Origin: JAAFHB01 sp037133495
Lineage (GTDB): Bacteria > Bacteroidota > Bacteroidia > Bacteroidales > Prolixibacteraceae
DNA: 64,000 bases
Reading direction: 5' to 3'
NCBI GenBank assembly: GCA_037133495.1
Contig: JBAXOA010000001.1
Span: 62,001 to 126,000, forward strand
Under the pieces are notes generated by a model, which saw only the letters and a list, made by a program, of their open reading frames with translations, had not been told where the DNA came from and did no database searches. Every line of letters begins with the position of its first letter. Positions within the stretch are counted from its first letter, which is position 1. A program made the translations under genes and the position numbers. Of this stretch, positions 44,505-52,202 are shown one piece after another.

Positions 44505-46961
44505 TCAAAGTGTAATCTGCAGAGAAAACATAATTCCAAGTTTTATTTTCTGGTCGTCGTTGTAGTTATACCGCCAGACTGCATCTACCCTTAGTACCTT
44601 AAGAATATTTTCAATACCTGCAGAGAATTCGGTATAAGGTGTGCTTTTCAACCCTTTCATTTCTGTGGGGAAAACCAAGCCTGTGTGTTGAGTCGGGTCA
44701 TAACTTCCGATCAGCGAACGAACGCCTACTACTTCTCTCCATTTCAGACGACGAAACAGCGGAACTTTATTAAGAAAAAATCCCTGAAAATGGTGCTCCA
44801 GGAAGAGGCTCAGATAGGTATCACTTACAAACTCCTGGTAGTTCATCAGATTAAATGCATAGGCATCAAAAGCATACGTTTCATTCCCTTCGTGAATTTT
44901 CATGAGCGGAAAGGGAACATTGCCCCATATTTTTCCGGCTTGAAGGTAATAGGTTACATAACCGATAGGATTTACCTTTACTTTATTCGAAAAGTTCATG
45001 TCGAGCTTCAGAAAGTCATAGTTGCCTCCCAGAAAGCCATTTATCCCGGCAGTGATCCCAACATTGAGTACGGGATCGAAATTTCCGTAAGTAGTTCTTT
45101 CAAAGCCATCCTGAATAATCGATTCTTTAGGTGCATACCTTGAATTCAATTTGATCTCGCCGGTTCTTACCGATGGAATCAGGTTACCCTGAGGGTCAAT
45201 AAAAGGCACATAAGGTCCGGATTTAACATTTATTGAATTAACCGAAATCTGATTCGATAAACCATGAGTCCAATCTTTATCAAAACTGGCAGTAAGCCGG
45301 TCAGTCATATTCAATTTTGAATTCGGATTTTTACTGAGTACTGAATTCAGAAAATTATCCCGGGTGAAAGCATTCGCACTTTTACCCAATAATTCATAGT
45401 CATGTTGTGCCTGAAAAGCGACCATTTCACGTGGTCTTTTTGAAAAAAAATATTCAAAACCGCCACCATATTTTAAATCGTCATCGTTAAATCCATAAGC
45501 ACCGTAACCGTTGAGTCTTAGGTTAGGATTAAATTTCATTGTTGTGCGTCCGCCTAGTCTCACTCTCGAACCTTCCACCTTATTTGAACTAATCAATGAA
45601 AAATAAGGACCTGCCTCAAACTTTCCAAGATCCCGGTAGCCATAATAGAACATATAAACATATTCTGCAATTGTTTTATATAGCGGTACGTTCTTAATCG
45701 AATCGACCATTGCATAAATGCCTGCCTCCCTTTTCTGCAATTCAATAGGACGAGATTCGTTCCAGAAAAGCTCATCTTTTTGTATTGCATTTTTACTTAC
45801 AATTATTTCATCTTTGTGTTTTGATCCTTCCTGACCCAGTAATTCTACAAATTTAAAATCCTGATAGATATTGGTCTTTCGGCCCATGAGTCCAATCTTC
45901 TCAGAATCTTTGTCTTTTTGGATATCCAGATCAGCAATCAGCAACTCATTACGGGGTACCCAACGTTCTCCATTTTTCTGATATTCAATTGAATATTGCA
46001 AATTATTCAAAAAATTAACATTGGCTTTTGCGGAAAGCTGCATATCGAGTTTCGTCAGGGCAAAACTTTGATCTTCAATCCAAAACTTACCTTTAAAAGT
46101 AGGATCCTGTGGAAGACGTGGCTTAAATGAAATCTCGTATATCTTTCTGCCATTAACCATTACGCTATCCATCAGGGAATAGCGATAAAACTGGAGGCCT
46201 AATGAATTTAATGGTGAGATCAGACCAATATCAGAAATCATGATATAATTATCGTAAGGATTCACACCTTCATACATTTTCCCGCTAAACTGAGTGATCA
46301 GGTCGGAAGTCATTCCTGAAGCCTTATTTGCAATGATTACTTCCTGATTTGCTTTTGTGACGCTGTTATGGGAATATTCAGAAACCGTTTCAGTGAAAAA
46401 GACAGGAAGAAAAGTTTTACCTTCCAACTCAAGCGAATCGATATAATTGAATACAAAATTAAATTGTTTAAGAAGTTTCTTTTTACGTAACGATCCATTG
46501 ATATTCTTGATATCAACTTCTGTTTTCGAGTATAGCTTCGTCTGCCACGATGGAAAATCAGATGGATTATTTTGCTTCTTGTGATCAACGACCCTTCTGA
46601 ATAATGCGAGGACAGGATCTTCACCTGGCCGGACAACAATCTCCCCGAGTGTTACATTATCCTCGACCATAGAAATATCCAGTTTATTTAACTGGTTTAT
46701 TTTGATCTTGAATACTTGTTTTGTGTAGCCAACCGCAGAAACCTCGATGGAAGAGGTGCCTTTTATTGAGCTCAGGTTATAATTCCCGTTGAGATCGGAA
46801 GTGGTGCCTATGTAAGTTCCCTGAAAAACAACTGTAACATAAGGTATCGGCAGGTTGGTGCCAGCCTCTGTTATTTTCCCTGAAATCTCTGTCTTCTGAG
46901 CCTTAGACTCCCAGGCAAAGCTTAGTAATGCTATTATTATCAGAACTCTATTTACTCTCAT
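44505..46961 (-). CDS. DUF5686 outer-membrane protein with carboxypeptidase-regulatory-like domain
   Basis: An 818-residue exported protein with a signal peptide (about 1-21). Residues about 22-105 are a carboxypeptidase-regulatory-like sandwich (ISGKITEAGTNLPIPYVTVVF, GTTSDLNGNYNL). The remainder is beta-rich, with repeated barrel-like strands and the end KIKLGIMFSLQITL, an aromatic terminus typical of outer-membrane barrels. This architecture (regulatory-like domain plus DUF5686) is widespread in Bacteroidota and its function is unknown; no TonB-receptor plug motif is seen. Converges with tadA. Confidence 0.87.
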   Translation of the reverse strand: MRVNRVLIIIALLSFAWESKAQKTEISGKITEAGTNLPIPYVTVVFQGTYIGTTSDLNGNYNLSSIKGTSSIEVSAVGYTKQVFKIKINQLNKLDISMVEDNVTLGEIVVRPGEDPVLALFRRVVDHKKQNNPSDFPSWQTKLYSKTEVDIKNINGSLRKKKLLKQFNFVFNYIDSLELEGKTFLPVFFTETVSEYSHNSVTKANQEVIIANKASGMTSDLITQFSGKMYEGVNPYDNYIMISDIGLISPLNSLGLQFYRYSLMDSVMVNGRKIYEISFKPRLPQDPTFKGKFWIEDQSFALTKLDMQLSAKANVNFLNNLQYSIEYQKNGERWVPRNELLIADLDIQKDKDSEKIGLMGRKTNIYQDFKFVELLGQEGSKHKDEIIVSKNAIQKDELFWNESRPIELQKREAGIYAMVDSIKNVPLYKTIAEYVYMFYYGYRDLGKFEAGPYFSLISSNKVEGSRVRLGGRTTMKFNPNLRLNGYGAYGFNDDDLKYGGGFEYFFSKRPREMVAFQAQHDYELLGKSANAFTRDNFLNSVLSKNPNSKLNMTDRLTASFDKDWTHGLSNQISVNSINVKSGPYVPFIDPQGNLIPSVRTGEIKLNSRYAPKESIIQDGFERTTYGNFDPVLNVGITAGINGFLGGNYDFLKLDMNFSNKVKVNPIGYVTYYLQAGKIWGNVPFPLMKIHEGNETYAFDAYAFNLMNYQEFVSDTYLSLFLEHHFQGFFLNKVPLFRRLKWREVVGVRSLIGSYDPTQHTGLVFPTEMKGLKSTPYTEFSAGIENILKVLRVDAVWRYNYNDDQKIKLGIMFSLQITL

Positions 46962-47264
46962 TTAAACTTATTAATCCGGGAATTGATGTTCCTTTGTAAT
47001 TTCTATTTTCCTTCGGCAAATCCCTGAATAGCCTCGAAAAAAAGAGGAAGACTTGTCACAATCATACTATAGACAACAAAAGAAAGCCAAAGTTGCTTTA
47101 ATGAACCCGATATTTTTTTCAGGGAGCATATTTGTCTTGGACGTTTTCTGATACTATACTGTTTTTCGAGGCATTTACCCTACCTAATTTATGTAAATCA
47201 TTGTAAAAAAATGCCGGTAGCTGCGGATAAACAAATTATCCCGGACCTGAAAAAACCCTTTGAT
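46962..47264. other. Intergenic region with an unstarted protein-like frame
   Basis: This 303-bp gap between the S4 gene and the DUF5686 gene should hold the DUF5686 promoter, but no clear TAnnTTTG box is seen. A 58-codon open stretch on the minus strand is listed separately. Confidence 0.4.
47003..47179 (-). pseudogene. Possible C-terminal remnant of a membrane protein
   Basis: On the minus strand 58 codons run from just after a TAG (47180-47182) to a TAG at 47003. There is no ATG at its head (the only Met is in YSMIV), yet the translation looks protein-like: a basic stretch (YSIRKRPRQICSLKK), then a hydrophobic span (QLWLSFVVYSMIVTSLPLFF) and a short end FEAIQGFAEGK. The end recalls the tails of membrane glycosyltransferases, but this is only a resemblance. 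It may be the left-over 3' end of a deleted gene, or chance. Confidence 0.3.
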
Positions 47265-47474
47265 TTATTCCTCGATAGTAATTTCTTTCCCCGACGCCTC
47301 AACCCGATCACCCGGGCGGAGTTTGGCCCTTTTACGGAATTCAACTTCACCATTTAGCTTAACCTCACCATCTTCCACCATTATTTTTGCATGCCCGCCC
47401 GATTCAGCAATGTGAAGGAGTTTTAGAAGCTTGATCAGTTCGATATATTCGGAGCCGTTTAAATTGAAAGTCAT
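47265..47474 (-). CDS. Small S4-domain RNA-binding protein
   Basis: A 69-residue protein that is almost entirely one S4 domain: EYIELIKLLKLLHIAESGGHAKIMVEDGEVKLNGE and KRAKLRPGDRVEASGKEI. It resembles the YaaA/YbcJ-type small S4 proteins, which bind structured RNA. The specific RNA is unknown. The gene begins 5 bp before the remnant MmcQ/YjbR frame ends, so it appears to have been joined to that truncated gene by a deletion. Confidence 0.88.
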   Translation of the reverse strand: MTFNLNGSEYIELIKLLKLLHIAESGGHAKIMVEDGEVKLNGEVEFRKRAKLRPGDRVEASGKEITIEE

Positions 47475-47478
47475 AATT

Positions 47479-47652
47479 TTATAAATAATTAAATTTGTTT
47501 AATTTCAGATTGATTGAAAAGTCGCGGTCGAGATTAATCAGCGCAAAAATTTTGCCCCCGACTTTAATTACCAGTGTTACGTTATCGAAAGGGAAACTAT
47601 CGGCAGCACCTTTCTTTGACAGACAATAAGCGGTGATCGTTTCAATGTCCAT
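47479..47652 (-). pseudogene. MmcQ/YjbR-family protein, truncated remnant
   Basis: A 57-codon frame begins at ATG 47652 and stops at 47479. The first 50 residues (MDIETITAYCLSKKGAADS, then FPFDNVTLVIKVGGKIFAL, INLDRDFSINLK) match the N-terminal half of MmcQ/YjbR-like DNA-binding-fold proteins, which are usually about 115-120 residues. After SINLK the sequence changes to LNKFNYL and stops, so the C-terminal half, including the usual HWNT region, is missing. It is directly followed by the S4 gene. This looks like a deletion remnant; a functional short protein is less likely. Confidence 0.65.
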
Positions 47653-47759
47653 GGTGAAATAATTAACTTAAGCAATTATATATCAGCACCTAAAACTATT
47701 CTAAAAATTAGAAACAGATATTAAATGCTTCAAAATTAAAAAAATCTGTTCACTTAGTC

Positions 47760-48128
47760 CTAATTAACCGGTGGAATAAAAGCGCCGGTAAAATGACTTA
47801 ACTCGTATTTAACATCATTCGAAAAAACAATGGAAATAACATCGAATCGTGTCTCCAGATCAATCTCTTTCTGGTTCAGCCATGCATCTGCTGCATCGAC
47901 AAGATTTCTGATCTTTTTCGTAGATACAGCCTCCCAGGGCTCTTCAAAATAATCACCGTCGCGGGTTTTAACTTCGACGATGACAATCTCTTCACCTTGT
48001 TTTGCAATGATATCAATTTCTTTATGATCGTGAAACCAGTTACGCGCCAAAATTTTATACCCTTCTTTCTTGAGGTAGGCAACAGCGATCTCTTCTCCTT
48101 TTTTCCCAAGTTCTGCGGCTGGTGTCAT
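47760..48128 (-). CDS. YraN/UPF0102 nuclease-fold protein
   Basis: A 122-residue protein of the YraN family (restriction-endonuclease-like fold). It has the family start GKKGEEIAVAYLKKEGYKIL and the nuclease-core residues WFHDHKEIDIIAKQGEEIVIVEVKTR, with the D and ExK positions of PD-(D/E)xK enzymes. The role is not firmly known; DNA processing is often suggested. It is 3 bp after the S66 peptidase gene, so these genes and purN form one operon. Confidence 0.92.
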   Translation of the reverse strand: MTPAAELGKKGEEIAVAYLKKEGYKILARNWFHDHKEIDIIAKQGEEIVIVEVKTRDGDYFEEPWEAVSTKKIRNLVDAADAWLNQKEIDLETRFDVISIVFSNDVKYELSHFTGAFIPPVN

Positions 48129-48131
48129 GTG

Positions 48132-49043
48132 CTATTTTCGTTTTAGAGTTTTTATAATGACCTGATCATCTGAAACATTCATAACAATCCGGCTTCCTAA
48201 AAGAATTGGATAATTGGGTAGTTCGTGCCCTGCCGGAAAACCAAAAATTACAGGAAAATTGTAAGGCGCTACTGCCTCCCTGATTATTTCAAAGGCGTTC
48301 TTCCCAAAAGGAGTGTCACCATCTTTCATTTGAGTAAAATATCCGACTATCAATCCGGAGAGCTGCTCAAGAACGCGCCCGGCCTTAAGATTCTGCATCA
48401 TGCGATCAATATGGTAGTGATTTTCATCGATATCTTCAATGAAAAGAATTTTCCCTTTCGGTGATATGTCAAGGGGAGTACCGCGTAAACTTTGAAGAAT
48501 TGACAGATTGCCTCCGGTAAGAATCCCCGAAGCCACACCATTTTTATTTAATCCATTGGGAGGTATGGCATATTCTGACGGTATTCCTTTTAGCAGGTCC
48601 ATCAAATCTAAAAAACTTTGGGTGAGTACTTCGTCTTTTTCAAACCACGCCGTCATCACACCATGCACTGAAGCGATATCATGACGCGCAAGGCAGGCGT
48701 GAAAAACTGTTATATCGCTGAATCCAATTAACCACTTTGGTTTTTTGAAGAACGACGACCAGTTGAGCTTCATATGGGTACGAATGGACCCATATCCTCC
48801 GCGGGAGAAAAAAACAGCTTTAATAGATTTATCATTAAGTACTTTTTGCATATCTGAAGCACGCATCAAATCAGATCCGGCAAACACACCCTCCTGTTCG
48901 AAAGCATGCTGACCAATTTCCACGCGAAACCCTTGCTTCCGAAGCAATTCAGCGCCGCGCTCAGCTATTTCCCGTTCAATTATTCCGGCAGGGGAGATAA
49001 TGGCAACTTTATCACCGGGAAGAAGGTAGGAAGGGAATTTCAT
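48132..49043 (-). CDS. S66-family LD-carboxypeptidase
   Basis: A 303-residue peptidase of the LdcA/MccF family. The catalytic serine lies in RGGYGS, the glutamate in LFIEDIDE, and the histidine in GHELPNY, as in murein tetrapeptide LD-carboxypeptidases. It has no signal peptide and so acts in the cytoplasm, removing the terminal D-Ala from recycled cell-wall tetrapeptides. Some relatives (MccF) instead inactivate microcin C. It lies between purN (12-bp gap) and yraN. Confidence 0.92.
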   Translation of the reverse strand: MKFPSYLLPGDKVAIISPAGIIEREIAERGAELLRKQGFRVEIGQHAFEQEGVFAGSDLMRASDMQKVLNDKSIKAVFFSRGGYGSIRTHMKLNWSSFFKKPKWLIGFSDITVFHACLARHDIASVHGVMTAWFEKDEVLTQSFLDLMDLLKGIPSEYAIPPNGLNKNGVASGILTGGNLSILQSLRGTPLDISPKGKILFIEDIDENHYHIDRMMQNLKAGRVLEQLSGLIVGYFTQMKDGDTPFGKNAFEIIREAVAPYNFPVIFGFPAGHELPNYPILLGSRIVMNVSDDQVIIKTLKRK

Positions 49044-49055
49044 TTCAGCTTCATT

Positions 49056-49628
49056 TTAAAATTTTTTACTCAAATAGTCCTCGATGGCCTTTGGGAAATA
49101 AGCATATTCAAGATCATGAATCCTTGCAGCGAGAGTATCTGCAGTATCTGTAGGAAATACCGGACATTTTACCTGCAGAAGATGTTCTCCTTTGTCGTAC
49201 TCGTTATTCACCAGATGGATTGTTATTCCAGATTCACGATCCTTGTTTCTGATCACTGCTTCATGAATAAAAGCCCCATACATTCCTTTGCCGCCATAGG
49301 ATGGGAGTAGTGCAGGATGAATGTTAATAATGGTAAACGCTTCAATAAATTCCGGTGGGATCAACCACAGAAAACCTGCCAAAACAATTACGCTAATATT
49401 TCGCCGCTGAAGTTCCAGCAATAGATTATCAGAGCCAGCGTACTCTTCACGCTTAAAAAAGATCGGTTCCACTCCAAGGTTTTTAGCTCTTTGGAGCACA
49501 AAGGCGTCTCTTTTATTCGACCAGACTGAATCAATTCTTATATTTTGATGGTTTTCGAAGTAACGGATAATATTCCCGGCATTTGTACCCGATCCTGATG
49601 CAAAAATCGCTATGTTTTTCATTCCCAT
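49056..49628 (-). CDS. purN: Phosphoribosylglycinamide formyltransferase
   Basis: A 190-residue PurN enzyme. It starts with KNIAIFASGSGTNAGNIIRYF (the nucleotide-binding loop) and has the catalytic region with the conserved N-x-H in INIHPALLPSYGGKGMYG and a late GITIHLVNNEYDKGE with its aspartate. It transfers the formyl group from 10-formyl-tetrahydrofolate to GAR in purine synthesis. The DNA reads divergently from the acyl carrier protein gene. Confidence 0.96.
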   Translation of the reverse strand: MGMKNIAIFASGSGTNAGNIIRYFENHQNIRIDSVWSNKRDAFVLQRAKNLGVEPIFFKREEYAGSDNLLLELQRRNISVIVLAGFLWLIPPEFIEAFTIINIHPALLPSYGGKGMYGAFIHEAVIRNKDRESGITIHLVNNEYDKGEHLLQVKCPVFPTDTADTLAARIHDLEYAYFPKAIEDYLSKKF

Positions 49629-49730
49629 ACTATTACATGTGTTTATTTTTAGAACATTCGACCGAAATGTTTTAATTAAAATTATTCTTCGTTATTTTCA
49701 TACCTAATAGAATAGATTCTTGTCTAAATA

Positions 49731-49791
49731 TTTGGAAGATAAAATCCTTTCTTTGTTTCTTTGCACTCGCTGAGCAATAAAATCAGCGAGT
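49731..49791 (+). promoter_or_regulatory. Promoter-like boxes and inverted repeat before acpP
   Basis: TTTG (49731-49734) and TTTCTTTG (49756-49763) are 21 bp apart; the second differs from TAnnTTTG only by T in place of A. A 9-bp perfect inverted repeat, ACTCGCTGA (49765-49773) and TCAGCGAGT (49783-49791), covers the expected transcription start and early leader, so it may be an operator or a leader hairpin. Confidence 0.45.
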
Positions 49792-49830
49792 AAATTTAGT
49801 AAATAGTATTAACGTAAAAATTAAAAAAAC

Positions 49831-50067
49831 ATGTCTGACATTTCAGGTAAAGTTAAAGCGATCATTGTTGACAAACTAGGAGTAGATGAAAGCGAAGTTA
49901 CATCGGAAGCATCGTTCACAAACGATCTGGGTGCCGATTCTCTTGATACCGTTGAGTTAATTATGGAATTCGAAAAAGAATTCAACATTGCCATTCCTGA
50001 TGATCAGGCTGAAAAGATCGGCACTGTAGGTGATGCAATAAACTATATCACAGAAAACGCGAAGTAA
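49831..50067 (+). CDS. acpP: Acyl carrier protein
   Basis: A 78-residue acidic acyl carrier protein. The phosphopantetheine attachment serine is S37 in the GADSLDTVEL motif, followed by EFEKEFNIAIPDDQAEKI. It carries growing fatty acyl chains in the cytoplasm. The genes acpP, fabF and rnc are in a row here (gaps 37 and 4 bp), an arrangement common across Bacteroidota and other bacteria. Confidence 0.98.
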   Translation: MSDISGKVKAIIVDKLGVDESEVTSEASFTNDLGADSLDTVELIMEFEKEFNIAIPDDQAEKIGTVGDAINYITENAK

Positions 50068-50104
50068 TCCTGATTTTCACTAATAAAGGATTCAAAAGTT
50101 TACT

Positions 50105-51355
50105 ATGGAATTAAAACGAGTTGTTGTAACCGGATTTGGCACGATAAACCCGCTTGGTAAGAACATAGAAGAATTCTGGGAAAATCTGTCAAATGGGGTT
50201 AGCGGTGCAGGTCCTATTACTCGATTTGATGCATCCAGATTCAAAACACAGTTTGCCTGCGAAGTAAAAAATTTTGACCCAGGAGAATACCTCGAAAAGA
50301 AAGAGGTTCACAAGCATGATTTATATGCTCAATTTGCATACATAGCTGCTGCTCAAGCAATTAAACATTCTGGGTTGGATCTTGAAAAAATCGACAAGGA
50401 TGAAGTTGGTGTTATTTGGGGTGCAGGAATTGGCGGTTTAAATACTTTTTTACAATCCGTAACCGAGTATAACGCCAGTCCCGACAATCCAAGATTTTCT
50501 CCATTTTTTATTCCTAAAATGATTGCCAACATGGCAAGCGGGAATATAGCTTTAAAATATGGTTTCCGCGGACCGACAATCACTACAGTTACTGCCTGTG
50601 CATCTGCGACTCATGCCATGATTGATGCAGCTACATATATTCGGCTTGGAAAGGCTAATATTTTTGTTGCAGGTGGTTCTGAATCAGCAATCAACGAAGC
50701 AGGTGTAGGCGGATTTAACGCTATGCGTGCTTTATCTACCCGAAATGATGATCCCAAAACAGCTTCAAGACCGTTCGACACCGGACGCGATGGATTTGTA
50801 ATGGCTGAAGGTTCAGGCGCCCTGATTCTGGAAGAGTATGAGCACGCATTAAGACGTGGAGCAACCATGTATGCCGAATTGGTCGGAACAGGAATGTCAA
50901 CCGATGCATATCACATGACTGCTCCGGATCCTGAAGGCGGAGGTGCTGCGCTAGTAATGCAAAGAGCATTGGATGATGCAGGTCTCAAACCATCGGATAT
51001 TGATTACATTAATGTTCACGGAACTTCGACAGGACTAGGCGATATAGCAGAACCAAAAGCTATCCGCAGGGTATTTGGCGATCACATCTACAAGCTCAGC
51101 ATCAGTGCTACCAAGTCGATGACCGGACATTTATTGGGTGCGGCAGGAGCCGTTGAAGCCATTGCCTCTATTCTGGCAATGAGGGATGGAATCGTTCCCC
51201 CTACAATCAACCACTTTGAGCTTGACCCGGAAATTGATCCAGGGATTGACTTTACTTTTAACAAGGCTAAAAAACGCGAACTTAATTATGTTTTAAGTAA
51301 CACTTTTGGGTTTGGCGGACATAATGGAACTGTAATCTTCAAAAAACTTTCTTAG
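50105..51355 (+). CDS. fabF: 3-oxoacyl-ACP synthase II
   Basis: A 416-residue ketoacyl-ACP synthase of the KASII type. The catalytic triad is C165 (TACASATHAM), H305 (NVHGTST) and H342 (GHLLGAAGA), and GFGGHNG ends the fold. It elongates fatty acyl-ACP with malonyl-ACP. Immediately after acpP; the RNase III gene begins 4 bp later. Confidence 0.97.
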   Translation: MELKRVVVTGFGTINPLGKNIEEFWENLSNGVSGAGPITRFDASRFKTQFACEVKNFDPGEYLEKKEVHKHDLYAQFAYIAAAQAIKHSGLDLEKIDKDEVGVIWGAGIGGLNTFLQSVTEYNASPDNPRFSPFFIPKMIANMASGNIALKYGFRGPTITTVTACASATHAMIDAATYIRLGKANIFVAGGSESAINEAGVGGFNAMRALSTRNDDPKTASRPFDTGRDGFVMAEGSGALILEEYEHALRRGATMYAELVGTGMSTDAYHMTAPDPEGGGAALVMQRALDDAGLKPSDIDYINVHGTSTGLGDIAEPKAIRRVFGDHIYKLSISATKSMTGHLLGAAGAVEAIASILAMRDGIVPPTINHFELDPEIDPGIDFTFNKAKKRELNYVLSNTFGFGGHNGTVIFKKLS

Positions 51356-51359
51356 TAAA

Positions 51360-52100
51360 GTGCTACGAGATTTAAGGTATAGAATAAAACTCCTCTCTTC
51401 TCCGAGAAAGGAGTTTTATTCATTTATAAAAGAGACAACCGGTTTTAGCCCTTTAAAACTCCGGCTTTATGATCTGGCATTTATCCACAGATCAGTATCA
51501 TCTTCTGACCTTATGGGCCAGCCAATTAACAACGAACGGCTTGAATATTTAGGCGATGCGGTACTGGGAGCAATTGTAGCAGATTATCTTTATAATCGCT
51601 TTCCACATAAAGATGAAGGTTTCCTTACTCAATTGCGATCACGCATTGTCAACAGAAGCTTCCTTACCAAGTTAACCTTTAAACTTGGCCTCAATCATTT
51701 TGTCAATTCCAATACAAATTCTGTCAACGAAACAAGCCATATCTATGGTGACGTATTCGAAGCATTTATAGGGGCAATATATCTCGACACAGGTTATCAG
51801 GGAGCAAAAAATTTCGTGATTAAAAAAGTTTTATCTACACATGTCGATATTCGCACCTTAGAGTTAAGTGACACAAACTATAAAAGTCAGCTCATAGAGT
51901 GGGGCCAGAAATACAAAAGAGAGGTGGAGTTCGACACCCGGGAAAACCTTGGCTCAAGCCCAAACATGATACCATTTATTTCCGTAATACGTATTGACGG
52001 AGAGGTTGTGGGAAAAGGTGAGGGCTATTCAAAAAAAGAAGCTCAGCAAAACTCGGCACGCAACGCATTAACAAAAACTGACATCAATGATTTATCTTAA
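51360..52100 (+). CDS. rnc: Ribonuclease III
   Basis: A 246-residue RNase III beginning at GTG 51360. The catalytic domain has the signature NERLEYLGDAVLG (about 58-70, with E62 and D66) and a second acidic region YGDVFEAFIGAIYLD; a C-terminal double-stranded RNA-binding domain (about 170-240) ends with GEGYSKKEAQQNSARNAL. It cuts double-stranded RNA in rRNA processing and mRNA decay. It is the last gene of the acpP-fabF-rnc unit. Confidence 0.96.
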   Translation: MLRDLRYRIKLLSSPRKEFYSFIKETTGFSPLKLRLYDLAFIHRSVSSSDLMGQPINNERLEYLGDAVLGAIVADYLYNRFPHKDEGFLTQLRSRIVNRSFLTKLTFKLGLNHFVNSNTNSVNETSHIYGDVFEAFIGAIYLDTGYQGAKNFVIKKVLSTHVDIRTLELSDTNYKSQLIEWGQKYKREVEFDTRENLGSSPNMIPFISVIRIDGEVVGKGEGYSKKEAQQNSARNALTKTDINDLS

Positions 52101-52166
52101 CAACCTTCCCTCTGAAGATAATATCAACTCCGTTTAAGTTCCTAAGTTAAATAATGTTAAGGAGAA

Positions 52167-52197
52167 TTGCCTTAATTCATTAATAGGTTTATCTTTG
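52167..52197 (+). promoter_or_regulatory. Promoter of the two-component pair, near-leaderless
   Basis: TTG (52167-52169) and TATCTTTG (52190-52197) with a 20-bp spacer. The ATG of the kinase is at 52203, only 5 bp after the -7 box, so transcription should start at or within a few bases of the start codon. Confidence 0.65.
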
Positions 52198-52202
52198 TTT
52201 CG

